From an uncultured Planctomycetota bacterium (GTDB taxonomy: Bacteria; Planctomycetota; Planctomycetia; Pirellulales; Thermoguttaceae): a stretch of 64,000 nucleotides of DNA. Where the stretch lies: contig ONGM01000248.1 in the NCBI GenBank assembly GCA_900317365.1, positions 1-64,000 on the forward strand, in the 5' to 3' direction. This document shows, one piece after another, positions 17,179-26,394 of the stretch. How positions within the stretch are numbered: the stretch's first letter is position 1; each line of letters begins with the position of its first letter. Under the pieces are notes generated by a model. That model worked only from the letters and a program-made list of their open reading frames with translations. It was not told the origin of the DNA and made no database searches. Both the position numbers and the translations under genes were made by a program.

Positions 17179-18288
17179 ATGGGTACGATTCTTATCGACA
17201 AATTGTTGGAGACCGTCGTTGTGCGCGGCGCGTCCGACTTGCATATCGCCGTTGGACAGCCTCCGGTGTTGCGTCTCCATGGTCGACTTGTTAGACTTGA
17301 GACAAAGTCCCTGGAACCTTCCGACACCGTCTCGCTTATGAAGAGTATTACTCCGGGACGTTGCCAGCAGGAACTTCAAGAGCGCGGCGGCACCGACTTC
17401 GGTTTCGCGTTCGGCGATAAAGCCCGTTTCCGTGTTTCCGTCTTTAAACAAAAGGGAAACACCGGTATGGTTCTTCGCCAGATTCCGAACGACTTGCTTT
17501 CCATGGAGCAGTTGGGAACGCCCCCTGTCATGAAGGAATTGATTCAACGTCCTCGCGGAATGATCCTCGTTACCGGTCCGACCGGTTCCGGAAAATCCAC
17601 GACGCTCGCCGCGTGCATCGACTGGTTGAACACCAATATCGACCACCACATCATTACGATTGAAGACCCGATCGAGTTCTATCATCATCATAAGAAATCG
17701 ACGGTTAACCAACGCGAAGTCGGCGTCGACGTCATGTCTTTTGCCGACGCGATTCGCGCCGCTCTGCGTCAAGACCCCGACGTCATCCTCGTCGGTGAAA
17801 TGCGCGACTTGGAAACGATTGAAGCCGCTATTACCGCTGCGGAAACGGGGCACGTCGTCTTCGGTACGCTTCACACCACGGGCGCGCAAGGTACGGTCAA
17901 CCGTATCATCGACGTTTTCCCAACGAACCAGCAAGAGCAGATTCGAACGCAGCTTTCGACTTCCATTATTGGAATCTTGTCGCAACAGCTCTTGCCGCGT
18001 ATTCAAGGCGGACGCGTCGCCGCGTACGAAATGCTCGTCGTTACCTCCGCTATCGCGAACCTTATCCGTGAAAATAAAACGTTCCGTATTAACTCGTCGA
18101 TTCAGACAGGACACAAGCTCGGAATGCAACTCCTTGACGACCATCTTTTCACGCTTTGGAAAGAACAAACGGTTACGAAACAGGACGCGTTGATCAAAGC
18201 GAATATGCCCGATCAGCTCGCGGAAAAGATGAGACGTTGGGAAGCGGGACTCGGCGCCGGCGAAGACGACGACGAGGAAGAAGAATAA
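17179..18288 (+). CDS. pilT: PilT-type retraction ATPase
   Basis: A 369-residue ATPase. The PAS-like N-terminal domain (1-110) includes the GASDLHI motif. The RecA-like core has Walker A GPTGSGKS (133-140), Walker B VILVGE (202-207), a His box (225-232) and the [10 protein letters not shown] motif (191-200), the PilT signature that separates it from PilB. No tetracysteine is present. In type IV pili PilT drives filament disassembly and twitching. Its place between two extension-type ATPases suggests a dynamic pilus or pseudopilus. The C-terminus ends in an unusual acidic run of Asp and Glu (DDDEEEE). GAGGA nine bases before the ATG supports the start. Confidence 0.92.
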   Translation: MGTILIDKLLETVVVRGASDLHIAVGQPPVLRLHGRLVRLETKSLEPSDTVSLMKSITPGRCQQELQERGGTDFGFAFGDKARFRVSVFKQKGNTGMVLRQIPNDLLSMEQLGTPPVMKELIQRPRGMILVTGPTGSGKSTTLAACIDWLNTNIDHHIITIEDPIEFYHHHKKSTVNQREVGVDVMSFADAIRAALRQDPDVILVGEMRDLETIEAAITAAETGHVVFGTLHTTGAQGTVNRIIDVFPTNQQEQIRTQLSTSIIGILSQQLLPRIQGGRVAAYEMLVVTSAIANLIRENKTFRINSSIQTGHKLGMQLLDDHLFTLWKEQTVTKQDALIKANMPDQLAEKMRRWEAGLGAGEDDDEEEE

Positions 18289-18609
18289 TTGTGCGTTCGC
18301 GCGTTCCGAAATATGCGATTTCGAGACGCGCGGATCCTTTTGGCGTCTAATTTGCGTACTGGTAAGACGAGCCGATTTCCGGTAAGTTTTACTCGTTTGA
18401 AACGACGCAAATCGTCGCGAAACGATACGTTTGACGCCGCGTTTTTATGCAAATAATGAACGCCTGTGTTGATCGGCATGGGAACGTTTTGAACGATTGT
18501 GATCGATCGCGTATGTTCGCTTGTAAATCGAAAATTACGAGGGAATATGCGCGCGAACCTGGCGAACCCTTGAGGACGAGCAAAGGTTATCGGAAACGGG
18601 AGTATTGGA
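18289..18609 (+). other. Intergenic within the secretion cluster
   Basis: The 321 bases between pilT and the second ATPase gene carry no supported ORF. No T-tract terminator was found, so read-through from pilT is possible. The end of the region provides the ribosome site GGGAG of the next gene. Confidence 0.35.
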
Positions 18610-20322
18610 ATGGCGCGAAGTTTTGGTCAGATTTTAGTCGATCTCGGTTTTATTGACGACGAACAGCTTGAACTGCTCCGCAGCGAGCAGAGCCAGCGTC
18701 CGAACGAACTTCTCGGTCAAATTGCTATCAGCATGAATATGGTCACCGAGGAGCAGGTGACGCAAGCTCTTGCGGAGCAGTTTGGTCTGCAAGTCGTCAA
18801 CGTCTCCGATCTGACGATCCCGCCTGAAACGCTCCAGCTCATGACCGAGCCGATGGCGAAGCTCTATCGGATTATCCCCCTGAACTTTCGCAACGACGTT
18901 CTTACGATCGCAACTGCGGAGCCTCAGAAGATCACCGTTCTCGACGAACTGAGAAACTTCCTCGGTTATCAGATCAGGACGGTCGTTACCACGCCGAAAG
19001 AAATCGAAGTCGCTCTCGAACGCTATTACGCAACCGACCAGGGCGAAAGCGTCGAGTCGATTATCCAAGGCATGGAGAACGATAAAGAATTCCAGGATAT
19101 GGTCGATCAAGCGGAGAATTCCGAAGACTTGACGAGCGCCGAGGCTTTAGCGGAAAGCGCTCCGGTTCGGAAGCTCCTCAACATGGTCTTCCTGCTCGGA
19201 ATTAAAGACCACGCGAGCGACTTGCACTTCGAGCCGTTTGAAGACGAGTTCAAAATCCGTATTAAAGCAGACGGCACGCTGTACGAGATGGTTCCGCCTC
19301 CGCGACACTTGGCCAGCGCGATTACAACGCGTATTAAGGTGCTCGCTAACCTCGATATCGCGGAAAAACGTCTGCCGCAAGACGGTCGTATTCGCCTCAT
19401 GGTCGCCGGAAACCCTGTCGACTTCCGCGTGAGCGTGTTGCCGACAATGTTCGGTGAGAGCGTCGTTTGCCGAATCCTCGATAAGTCGGTTATTTCGCTC
19501 GACCTCAACAACGTCGGTATGTCGCAAGACCTCATTAGACGTTTCCGTGAAGTTATTGAGTTGCCGAACGGAATTATTCTCGTTACGGGTCCGACGGGGT
19601 CGGGTAAAACGACGACGCTCTACGCGGCGCTTTCGGAACTCAACGTCGTTACCGACAAGCTCATGACGACCGAAGACCCTGTCGAATACGATATCGACGG
19701 CATTGTCCAGATGCCTATCGACGCGGAAATCGGCAATACCTTCGCTCAATGCTTGCGTTCTATCCTTCGGCAGGATCCCGACAAGATCCTCGTCGGAGAG
19801 ATTCGAGACCGCGAAACTGCGCAGATCGCCGTTCAAGCGTCCCTTACCGGGCACTTGGTCTTTAGTACCTTGCACACGAACGACGCGCCGAGCACCATTA
19901 CCCGTCTGAAGGATATGGGCATTCCCGAATTCCTCATTACGGCGACCTTGCAAGCGATTCTTGCTCAGCGACTTGTTCGACGTATCTGCAAAGAATGCCG
20001 AACGGAAATCCATCCGACGGAGGAACAGATCGCCGAATTGGGTTTGACGCAAGAAGACGTCGTCGGTAAGCACTTTTACCAGGGCGCAGGTTGCGTTGCG
20101 TGCAATAACACCGGTTACAAAGGCAGAACTGCGATTCATGAGTTCCTTACAGTGAACGAAGAGATTCGCAATATTATTTTGCGCAACGGTTCCGTAGCGG
20201 AAATGCGCGAAGCCGCCATTCGTAACGGAATGACGCCCTTGCGCGACGCCGGACTTGCGAAAATCTTCGAAGGAACCACAACGATCGAGGAAGTTGTTCG
20301 AGAGACCGTTCTTGACGCTTAA
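18610..20322 (+). CDS. gspE: Type II secretion / type IV pilus assembly ATPase (second copy)
   Basis: A 570-residue paralogue of the ATPase at 15387. It has an N-terminal MshEN-like region (1-145, MARSFGQILVDLGFI), Walker A GPTGSGKT (327-334), Walker B ILVGE (393-397), a His box (414-422) and a tetracysteine (CKEC and GCVACNNTGYKG) in the C-terminal part. It differs from the first copy in having the standard LRQDPDKILVGEIRDRETA sequence where the first has [19 protein letters not shown]. Two extension ATPases in one cluster suggest either two specialised machines sharing GspF, or alternative motors for one machine. It precedes gspF by 256 bases, with no T-tract terminator in between. Confidence 0.92.
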   Translation: MARSFGQILVDLGFIDDEQLELLRSEQSQRPNELLGQIAISMNMVTEEQVTQALAEQFGLQVVNVSDLTIPPETLQLMTEPMAKLYRIIPLNFRNDVLTIATAEPQKITVLDELRNFLGYQIRTVVTTPKEIEVALERYYATDQGESVESIIQGMENDKEFQDMVDQAENSEDLTSAEALAESAPVRKLLNMVFLLGIKDHASDLHFEPFEDEFKIRIKADGTLYEMVPPPRHLASAITTRIKVLANLDIAEKRLPQDGRIRLMVAGNPVDFRVSVLPTMFGESVVCRILDKSVISLDLNNVGMSQDLIRRFREVIELPNGIILVTGPTGSGKTTTLYAALSELNVVTDKLMTTEDPVEYDIDGIVQMPIDAEIGNTFAQCLRSILRQDPDKILVGEIRDRETAQIAVQASLTGHLVFSTLHTNDAPSTITRLKDMGIPEFLITATLQAILAQRLVRRICKECRTEIHPTEEQIAELGLTQEDVVGKHFYQGAGCVACNNTGYKGRTAIHEFLTVNEEIRNIILRNGSVAEMREAAIRNGMTPLRDAGLAKIFEGTTTIEEVVRETVLDA

Positions 20323-20340
20323 TGTCGCGACGGCGACGTC

Positions 20341-20367
20341 CGACGAATCTTAAATAAAAATTCGTCG
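20341..20367. other. Hairpin between gspE and gspF
   Basis: CGACGAAT (20341-20348) pairs with ATTCGTCG (20360-20367) over an eleven-base AT-rich loop. No T-run follows on either strand, so it is unlikely to be a terminator. It could shape transcript stability within the cluster. Confidence 0.45.
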
Positions 20368-20578
20368 CAGGGCGTTGAATTATCGAACGGTCTTCGTTAT
20401 ATTGAACAAAACCCAACGCGACAAGGTTTGCGCGTTGTTCGCGCTATCGGTCGGAACGTTGCTGAGACGTTGTTAAGCGCGTTGGAACTTAATCCTGAAC
20501 GTTGTTCGGTCGCGATCGACTCATTTCGCCGACGAGTTTGTTGCGACGCTATCATATCAGCCGCAAAAAGGTATTCCC

Positions 20579-21907
20579 ATGCCGAAATACAAAGTAGAGG
20601 CGGTCGACGCCGCAGGTAAAGGCTTTACCGACGTCATCGAAGCGTCGACCGAAGAGGAAGTTACCGCAACGCTTAAGGAGAGCGGTCTACTTGTTACGAA
20701 GATCGCTCTCCATAAGGATCGTAAAGCGACGAAGAAAAAGTCGGCGAAAGGCGGTAAGACTTTCTCTTTTGGGAAAGTTAAACCGAAGATTTTGCGCGAC
20801 TTTACGCGTAACTTGTCGATTCTGCAAGACGCCGGTCTGCCGATTCTGAGAAGCTTGAATATTCTCCAGACTCAGGCGAAGCCGGGCGCGTTGAGGAACT
20901 GCTTGATCGACGTCTGCGCCGAAATTGAGTCCGGGTCGAGTTTGTCAGAAGCGATGGCGAAGTCGCCGAAAGCTTTCAATCGTCTGTACGTCAACATGAT
21001 CAAGGCAGGCGAGGCAGGCGGCGCGCTCGAAGTCATTCTGCAACGTCTCGCGGAATTCCTCGAACGTTCGGAGCAGTTGAAAGCGAAAATCAAGTCCGCG
21101 ATGACGTACCCGATCGCGGTCGTCTTCTTCGCCACCGGTATTCTCATCTTCATTATGACGAATATCGTTCCGAAGTTTGAGGAAATTTTCGCGGACTTCG
21201 ACACGGAGCTTCCCGCTCTGACGCAGTGGCTCATGAACGCGTCTCACTTCGTTATGACGTATTGGTACTTGATCCCGGGCGTGCCGTTCGGAATTTGGTT
21301 GTTTATTAAGATAACGACCAGCTTCTCGTATATGCGGTTCGGTTGGCACTTGTTCTTGTTGCGCGTTCCAATCTTCGGGATCCTTTTTGAGAAGACGGTC
21401 GTCGCGCGTACGACGCGAACCTTGGGCACCTTGGTTCAATCCGGCGTTCCGATCTTGGAAGCGATCAACATTACGAAGGAAACGTCCGACAACGCCGTTT
21501 TCGAGCAGATGTGGCAGAAGATCCTCGACGCGATTCGAGACGGCGACACCATTGCGAACCCTATGAAGATGCACTCGCGACCTGGATTCCATCCGGCGTG
21601 TCTCTTCTACTTCTTCGTCTTCCTCGCCGGTCCGATCGGTTGCTTGATCTATATGACCAAGTTACAGAATAAGATCCTGGGCGACATCGTCGTCAACATG
21701 GTCGACGTAGGTGAAGAGACGGGCGAACTCGACGCGATGCTTTATAAAGTCGCGGACGTCTTCGACGATGAAGTTGCGGTTTACACCGAGGCTTTGATGA
21801 GCATGATCGAGCCGCTCCTCATCATGTTCCTCGGCGTCATGGTCGGTACGATCGTTATCGCGCTCTTCCTCCCGATGATTAAGCTCATCGAGAGCTTGTC
21901 CAATTAA
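20579..21907 (+). CDS. gspF: Type II secretion inner-membrane platform protein
   Basis: A 442-residue GspF/PilC homologue, the polytopic platform that links the ATPase to pseudopilin assembly. Two cytoplasmic helical GspF domains are visible (about 70-200 and 272-420), each with the conserved L-x-x-AG-x-P/SG-V-P start (LQDAGLPILRSL at 82; LVQSGVPILEAI at 285). Membrane helices lie near 176-196, 229-245 and 408-433. An extra hydrophobic segment, about 337-360, is inserted where proteobacterial GspF has only a short FPP loop; I recall a similar insert in other planctomycetes. AAAGG upstream supports the start. Pseudopilin genes follow directly. Confidence 0.92.
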   Translation: MPKYKVEAVDAAGKGFTDVIEASTEEEVTATLKESGLLVTKIALHKDRKATKKKSAKGGKTFSFGKVKPKILRDFTRNLSILQDAGLPILRSLNILQTQAKPGALRNCLIDVCAEIESGSSLSEAMAKSPKAFNRLYVNMIKAGEAGGALEVILQRLAEFLERSEQLKAKIKSAMTYPIAVVFFATGILIFIMTNIVPKFEEIFADFDTELPALTQWLMNASHFVMTYWYLIPGVPFGIWLFIKITTSFSYMRFGWHLFLLRVPIFGILFEKTVVARTTRTLGTLVQSGVPILEAINITKETSDNAVFEQMWQKILDAIRDGDTIANPMKMHSRPGFHPACLFYFFVFLAGPIGCLIYMTKLQNKILGDIVVNMVDVGEETGELDAMLYKVADVFDDEVAVYTEALMSMIEPLLIMFLGVMVGTIVIALFLPMIKLIESLSN

Positions 21908-22081
21908 GATCGCTATATTTGGAACTTTCAGGCGCTTCGCGCTTCTAAGAGTTTAAAGAGCGCGCGGTTATAGGAGTTGCGGCGTCGCGCTCCCGCGTTT
22001 GTCGCTAGGCTTCGCGCGTCGACGCCGCGCGCGGTTCGCCGTCGCTCGGCCGGCGGCTCTTTGAGAAAGTACGGAACTGAT

Positions 22082-22975
22082 ATGCGCGTTGCTCGTTTAC
22101 CGCAGTCGTTGAAACGCGACGGTTTTACGTTGATCGAAATCCTCGTCGTGATCGCTATTATTGCGCTTCTCGCCGGTCTTTCCTTTGTTGGACTCCGCGC
22201 CGCGCGAAATTTTAGCGGCAACGCCGTTACGCGTCAGCGTCTCGACGATATTGGTCAGTGCGTCGAAATGTATAAGCAGAAGTATGGCGAATATCCGCCT
22301 GATTGCTCCGCCTCCGACGACGAGATCCGACGACACATTCTGAAGCGCTGGCCGAACGCCTTGAAGTCAAAGAATCCCACGATCGTGACGATGGTGCAAG
22401 AAGCTCGCAAGGAAATGGAAAAAGGTAAAGCGAGCGGAGGCGACACGGCGTTGCTATTCTGGCTTGCCGGACCGGAACAATCCGGAGCCTACGACGGGTT
22501 CTATTCCGACGATCGCAATCCTCTCGGTATCGGACTCTCCGCTGACGAGGCGATTAACGATCCTCGCGAAACCCCGATGATTGAATTAACCTTCGATAGC
22601 GACGGGACCGGCGGTGGAAACTATAATGATCGAGGTCTGATGTATAAAGACAGTCCGATCGTTTATTTCCGAGCGAACTCGAAAGACGGGTATATGGGTA
22701 AAGAGTTGTTCATCGACGTCGGTAACGTCGCGGCGCCGTATATGAAGAACGGAACCTGGTATAATCCCGATTCTTTCCAACTGATCTACGCCGGTGAAGA
22801 CGGACAATTCGGAACCGACCCCCACGGCGGAATTGACCATCCGGAAGGCGAAGGGGACGAAATCGAAGAGTATGAGCCGCGCGATCTAGGACGAAGCGAC
22901 GTCTCGCAGAAGGATCGCGACAATGTGACGAACTTCACGAACGGCGCGACGCTCGACTCCGAAATCGAAAATTGA
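22082..22975 (+). CDS. Pseudopilin, GspG-like (first of three paralogues)
   Basis: A 297-residue type II secretion pseudopilin. The prepilin peptidase motif is DG|FTLIEILVVIAIIALLAG near residue 13, with Glu5 of the mature protein intact. The mature domain is more than twice the size of proteobacterial GspG. It holds KYGEYPPD, an FWLAGPE segment, and a calcium-loop-like AGEDGQFGTD, and ends with DNVTNF...LDSE. These last features recur in the gene at 24178. I chose ATG 22082, since the 35 upstream codons are arginine-rich and unlike family sequence and GGA lies before this ATG. It is presumably the start of a pseudopilin operon. Confidence 0.85.
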   Translation: MRVARLPQSLKRDGFTLIEILVVIAIIALLAGLSFVGLRAARNFSGNAVTRQRLDDIGQCVEMYKQKYGEYPPDCSASDDEIRRHILKRWPNALKSKNPTIVTMVQEARKEMEKGKASGGDTALLFWLAGPEQSGAYDGFYSDDRNPLGIGLSADEAINDPRETPMIELTFDSDGTGGGNYNDRGLMYKDSPIVYFRANSKDGYMGKELFIDVGNVAAPYMKNGTWYNPDSFQLIYAGEDGQFGTDPHGGIDHPEGEGDEIEEYEPRDLGRSDVSQKDRDNVTNFTNGATLDSEIEN

Positions 22976-22980
22976 GTAGG

Positions 22981-23004
22981 GAACGCGAAGTCGTTTTCGC
23001 GTTC
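22981..23004. other. Intercistronic hairpin between pseudopilin genes
   Basis: GAACGCGAA (22981-22989) pairs with TTCGCGTTC (22996-23004) over six bases. No T-run follows, so it is probably an RNA processing or stability element rather than a terminator. Confidence 0.5.
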
Positions 23005-23072
23005 ATGGGTTGATTGGGTCGAACCGAACCTATCAGCAGTTCGAATAACGTGAATGAGTAACGAGGAACGGT

Positions 23073-24173
23073 ATGACGTTAGTTATCCGCAGTGCGCAAA
23101 GTGCGAAACGGCGCAGAGCGTTGGAGCGTCCAGGGTTTACCCTGGTCGAACTCCTGACGGTCATTGCCGTTATCGGTATGTTGAGCGCGATTTCGATCAC
23201 GACCGTTCGCGCCGCGATTCAGAGCGCTCGCGAGACTCAGACGCGAACGACGATCGCTAAGATCGATTCCGTTTTAACCGCCGCATATGAGAAATATCAG
23301 TATCGGCGCGTCGATCTTTCCGATATCGAAGTGATTAAGAATAGATTTTTTAACGGCGGTTATTCCGCCACTAATGCGGAGTACGCGGCGCCAGGCGCCC
23401 CTGAAAGTAGATTAACTCCTTTGCAAAGCGCGCAAGCGCGCGTGCGACTCATGCGCGAACTCCTTCGTCGCGATTTTCCTTGTTCTGAAGACGAGTTGAA
23501 TCCGTATGAAGACGGCGAGCCGATTGCGATCGGACTGGGATCTGCCGCGCCGAGAGTTACGCCTCTGCAGGAAGCGTATCTTGCCGAGATTCGACTGAGC
23601 GCCAACGGCGCCTTGAGCAACGAGACTGATTCGCCCGGCGTCGGGAATCCGATGATCGCTAACGCCGAATTGCTTTATCTCGTGATTACGAACGTTGAGC
23701 CGGAAGCGCGCGCTCTCTTTGCGGAACGCGAAGTCGCCGATCTCGATGGCAACGGATTAAAAGAATTTGTCGACGGCTGGGGAAGACCGATTTGCTGGAT
23801 GCGCTGGGCGCCTGGTCTCGAAAGAAGCGATCGACAACCGTACTGGGAAGACGTCCCGCTTTTGCGCTCCTCTGCTGAAATTGGAAAACGCGTCTACGTA
23901 GACGATACGACCCCGCCCAATTTCGATCCTTCCGCAGATTCCGATCCGTTCGATCCTCTGAGCGTGAGCGACGGTTGGTTTGTCGTGCCGTACGTTTATT
24001 CCGCCGGAAACGACGGAGAATTTGGTCTGTACACGCCTTACGACGCCGTAGCCGCCGGACAGAGCGTCCTCGATCCTTTTGCGCAACGCGACGCCGAGAA
24101 CCCGCAATTGATCGGTATGCCGGTCAACAGCTCGTACAAAGACAATATTGACAACCATACGTTAGTAAGGTAG
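23073..24173 (+). CDS. Pseudopilin (second)
   Basis: A 366-residue pseudopilin with cleavage motif PG|FTLVELLTVIAVIGMLSA near residue 21. The mature part has a helical section (about 45-130) followed by a C-terminal domain with DGWGRPICW (about 228) and SAGNDGEFG (about 310), the latter the DG-x-FG calcium-loop signature of GspG-like major pseudopilins. It lacks the KRWP and FWL segments shared by the other two large paralogues, so it is the most divergent of the three. AGGAACGG before the ATG supports the start. The next gene follows after four bases, so translation is probably coupled. Confidence 0.85.
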   Translation: MTLVIRSAQSAKRRRALERPGFTLVELLTVIAVIGMLSAISITTVRAAIQSARETQTRTTIAKIDSVLTAAYEKYQYRRVDLSDIEVIKNRFFNGGYSATNAEYAAPGAPESRLTPLQSAQARVRLMRELLRRDFPCSEDELNPYEDGEPIAIGLGSAAPRVTPLQEAYLAEIRLSANGALSNETDSPGVGNPMIANAELLYLVITNVEPEARALFAEREVADLDGNGLKEFVDGWGRPICWMRWAPGLERSDRQPYWEDVPLLRSSAEIGKRVYVDDTTPPNFDPSADSDPFDPLSVSDGWFVVPYVYSAGNDGEFGLYTPYDAVAAGQSVLDPFAQRDAENPQLIGMPVNSSYKDNIDNHTLVR

Positions 24174-24177
24174 CGCA

Positions 24178-25251
24178 ATGACGACATATCGACGTAATTA
24201 TGCGAGCCAACGAGCCGGTTTTACTTTGGTCGAAATCTTGGTGGTTATCGTTATCATCGGACTTTTGGCCGGTATGACGACAACCGTCGTCGTTAGCGCT
24301 CGTCGTTCTGTAAACGCGTCCGTGATCTCTTCGCAAGAAGCCCAACTTTCGATCGCGCTCGACGAGTACAAAAATCGATACGGCGAATATCCGCCCGATT
24401 TCAGCGATACAGAGGCTGTGGTTCGCCACGTCAAAAAACGTTGGCCGCGCATGGATCTTGGTTCCGGAACGACCGATCAATTGTTCGCCAACTTTATGAT
24501 TATGGTGCGAGAAGGCTGCGCGCTCTCCAGCGGCGGGTATGTGAGCGGAGATTCAGCGTTGAGTTCCGCGTCGTCGCTAGATCAGCCTGATTCCGGTACG
24601 AATTTTCGACACGTCTGGGATTTCGCCAATCATGCTTCCGCTTTGATCTTTTGGCTCGGCGGTTTGCCCAATAGCGACGGCGTTCCCTGCGGATTTTATG
24701 CGAGTCCTAAGTATCCCTTGGGGATCAACTACTCGAAAAATGAGGCGATCGCGCGACCTGAACGTGCGAAACGTGAGAAGCCGCTCTTCCTCTTTGACAA
24801 AAAGTCGATCGGCGCATTGGCGGTCGCCGATTTCAATGGGACGAGCGCCTGTTATGTCGACAGCGCTATTTTGAAATCCAACGACGTCGTTAAACGGTAC
24901 ATGCCCGTATACCTCCAAGGCGGTTATCCTGTCCTTTATTTCCGACCTACGAGCGCGTCTTCGTATCTTGATAAGGGTTTTGCCTTCGCCGACTCAGACG
25001 ACCCGACCTCCGCGACTTTGAGCTTTGCCGTCCCCTACGCGCGGACAATGAACAACGGCGCCCCCGAATGGTACGAAGAGAGTCGCTTCCAACTTGTCCA
25101 TCCCGGCGCCGACGGATTGTTCGGCGACGGAGTTTCCCCGCGAGTCTTACAGCCGAAGAACGGTTCGATTTCACTTGCCGACGACGATAATGTTACGAAT
25201 TTCGTCGACAGCGGAACCTTGGTTAGCGAGTATCAAGAAACGATCAACTAA
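24178..25251 (+). CDS. Pseudopilin, paralogue of the 22082 protein (third)
   Basis: A 357-residue pseudopilin with cleavage motif AG|FTLVEILVVIVIIGLLAG near residue 14. It shares an ordered set of blocks with the 22082 protein: YGEYPPDFSD, a KRWP motif, FWLGGLPNS..GFYASPKYPLGI, LVHPGADGLFG and a closing DDDNVTNFVDSGTLVSE. The two are clear duplicates. Between the blocks are long insertions of unknown fold. It begins four bases after the preceding stop. A secreted-surface or minor-pilin role is inferred from the family only. Confidence 0.85.
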   Translation: MTTYRRNYASQRAGFTLVEILVVIVIIGLLAGMTTTVVVSARRSVNASVISSQEAQLSIALDEYKNRYGEYPPDFSDTEAVVRHVKKRWPRMDLGSGTTDQLFANFMIMVREGCALSSGGYVSGDSALSSASSLDQPDSGTNFRHVWDFANHASALIFWLGGLPNSDGVPCGFYASPKYPLGINYSKNEAIARPERAKREKPLFLFDKKSIGALAVADFNGTSACYVDSAILKSNDVVKRYMPVYLQGGYPVLYFRPTSASSYLDKGFAFADSDDPTSATLSFAVPYARTMNNGAPEWYEESRFQLVHPGADGLFGDGVSPRVLQPKNGSISLADDDNVTNFVDSGTLVSEYQETIN

Positions 25252-25325
25252 TCGCGCGAGTCAATTGTGAACGTTTTAAGGTTAATTTAGTCTGAATCAG
25301 AAAATTCCACTCGGGAGTTGCTAGG

Positions 25326-26393
25326 ATGCGAAGGAATCGAAATCGCTCGGAACGAAAAGGCGCGACTTTGATCGAGCTTCTCGTCGTTGCCGCGATCATG
25401 CTGACGCTTGCGGCGATGAGCGTGCCTACGATCAAACCGATGATGGAATCGCAGGTAACGACGCGCGCCGCTTCGACCGTTACGACTTATTTGGAACGCG
25501 CGCGATCCCGCGCTATTGCAACGGGACGTCCGTGCGGCGTGCAGTTCGAGTATTACGACGGCACTTACGACCCCAGCGCCGATCGCGGCTCCGCATCGTT
25601 GGTGTTGCGTCAAGTTGAAATTCCGCCTGTTTACAGCGGGCTGACCTCTGGCGAAGAAGGCGTCGACCCGACAGGAGCGCGCGTTAATACTGTAGACGTT
25701 GGAATAGGCGCAATTACTACGATCACCGACGTTACCGACCATCGGTACGGAATGAGAATCAATCAGATAACGCGAGCGAGCGATCCCTATTGGAGTTATT
25801 TCGTCGATCCTGACGTCGATTCGAAAATCCAGTTTAATTCGATCGGACCTTACTACGACGTCTACTGTATCGGAAACGTCCCGTATATCGTTCAGATTCC
25901 CGGCGTCGAGTTGCCTACGCTTACCCAAGCGACTTTTAAAGTGATTCGTAGCGGAAAGCCGCGCACAACGATGACCGCTCCGGTCGGATTGCCGCAAGGT
26001 TCCGTCGTCGATTTGGAATTTTCCGGAACGGATTCGCGTTCCTTCGCCAAAGGATGCGACGTTACCGTAATGTTTGCGCCGACCGGAGAGCTCGATTATA
26101 TTCTCGACGGCGATCAGAAGAAGCTTCCCGGGGACACGCTCTACTTTTTGATCGGTCGCTGGGATCGAATTGCGGCGCTCGGAATGAACGGAACCGATTC
26201 AATGGCGGAAGACGGACTGTGGAACTTCGAGGATCCTGCGAACTTCTGGGTTACTTTGAATCCGCGAACCGGCGTCGTCTCAACCGTTGAAGTCGAGCAA
26301 CCCTTTGCATACACCCTCTCGGAGCCGTTCCAGGGCGTTGTGGAATCGCGCGAACTCGCTAGAAATTCAAAACGAAACGTTGGAGGACGTTAA
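25326..26393 (+). CDS. Pseudopilin, GspH-like
   Basis: A 355-residue pseudopilin with the motif KG|ATLIELLVVAAIMLTLAAM near residue 13. Alanine replaces the usual Phe at position +1, while the Glu at +5 is intact. After the helix comes a GspH-like YLERARSRAIATGRPCGVQFE segment (about 54-75), as in minor pseudopilins of the H family, then a long beta-rich domain that is much larger than in GspH. The start follows 74 bases after the preceding gene. The next gene begins one base after its stop. Confidence 0.8.
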   Translation: MRRNRNRSERKGATLIELLVVAAIMLTLAAMSVPTIKPMMESQVTTRAASTVTTYLERARSRAIATGRPCGVQFEYYDGTYDPSADRGSASLVLRQVEIPPVYSGLTSGEEGVDPTGARVNTVDVGIGAITTITDVTDHRYGMRINQITRASDPYWSYFVDPDVDSKIQFNSIGPYYDVYCIGNVPYIVQIPGVELPTLTQATFKVIRSGKPRTTMTAPVGLPQGSVVDLEFSGTDSRSFAKGCDVTVMFAPTGELDYILDGDQKKLPGDTLYFLIGRWDRIAALGMNGTDSMAEDGLWNFEDPANFWVTLNPRTGVVSTVEVEQPFAYTLSEPFQGVVESRELARNSKRNVGGR

Positions 26394-26394
26394 T

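Noticed and set aside
17122-18168. Minus-strand frame of 348 codons opposite pilT
   Set aside because: It mirrors the pilT gene, whose protein has full ATPase motifs. The codon bias here (few TTA, CTA and TCA codons in the real gene) leaves the opposite strand free of stops. The same explains long frames opposite the second gspE, trpB, sdhA and the gene at 12478.
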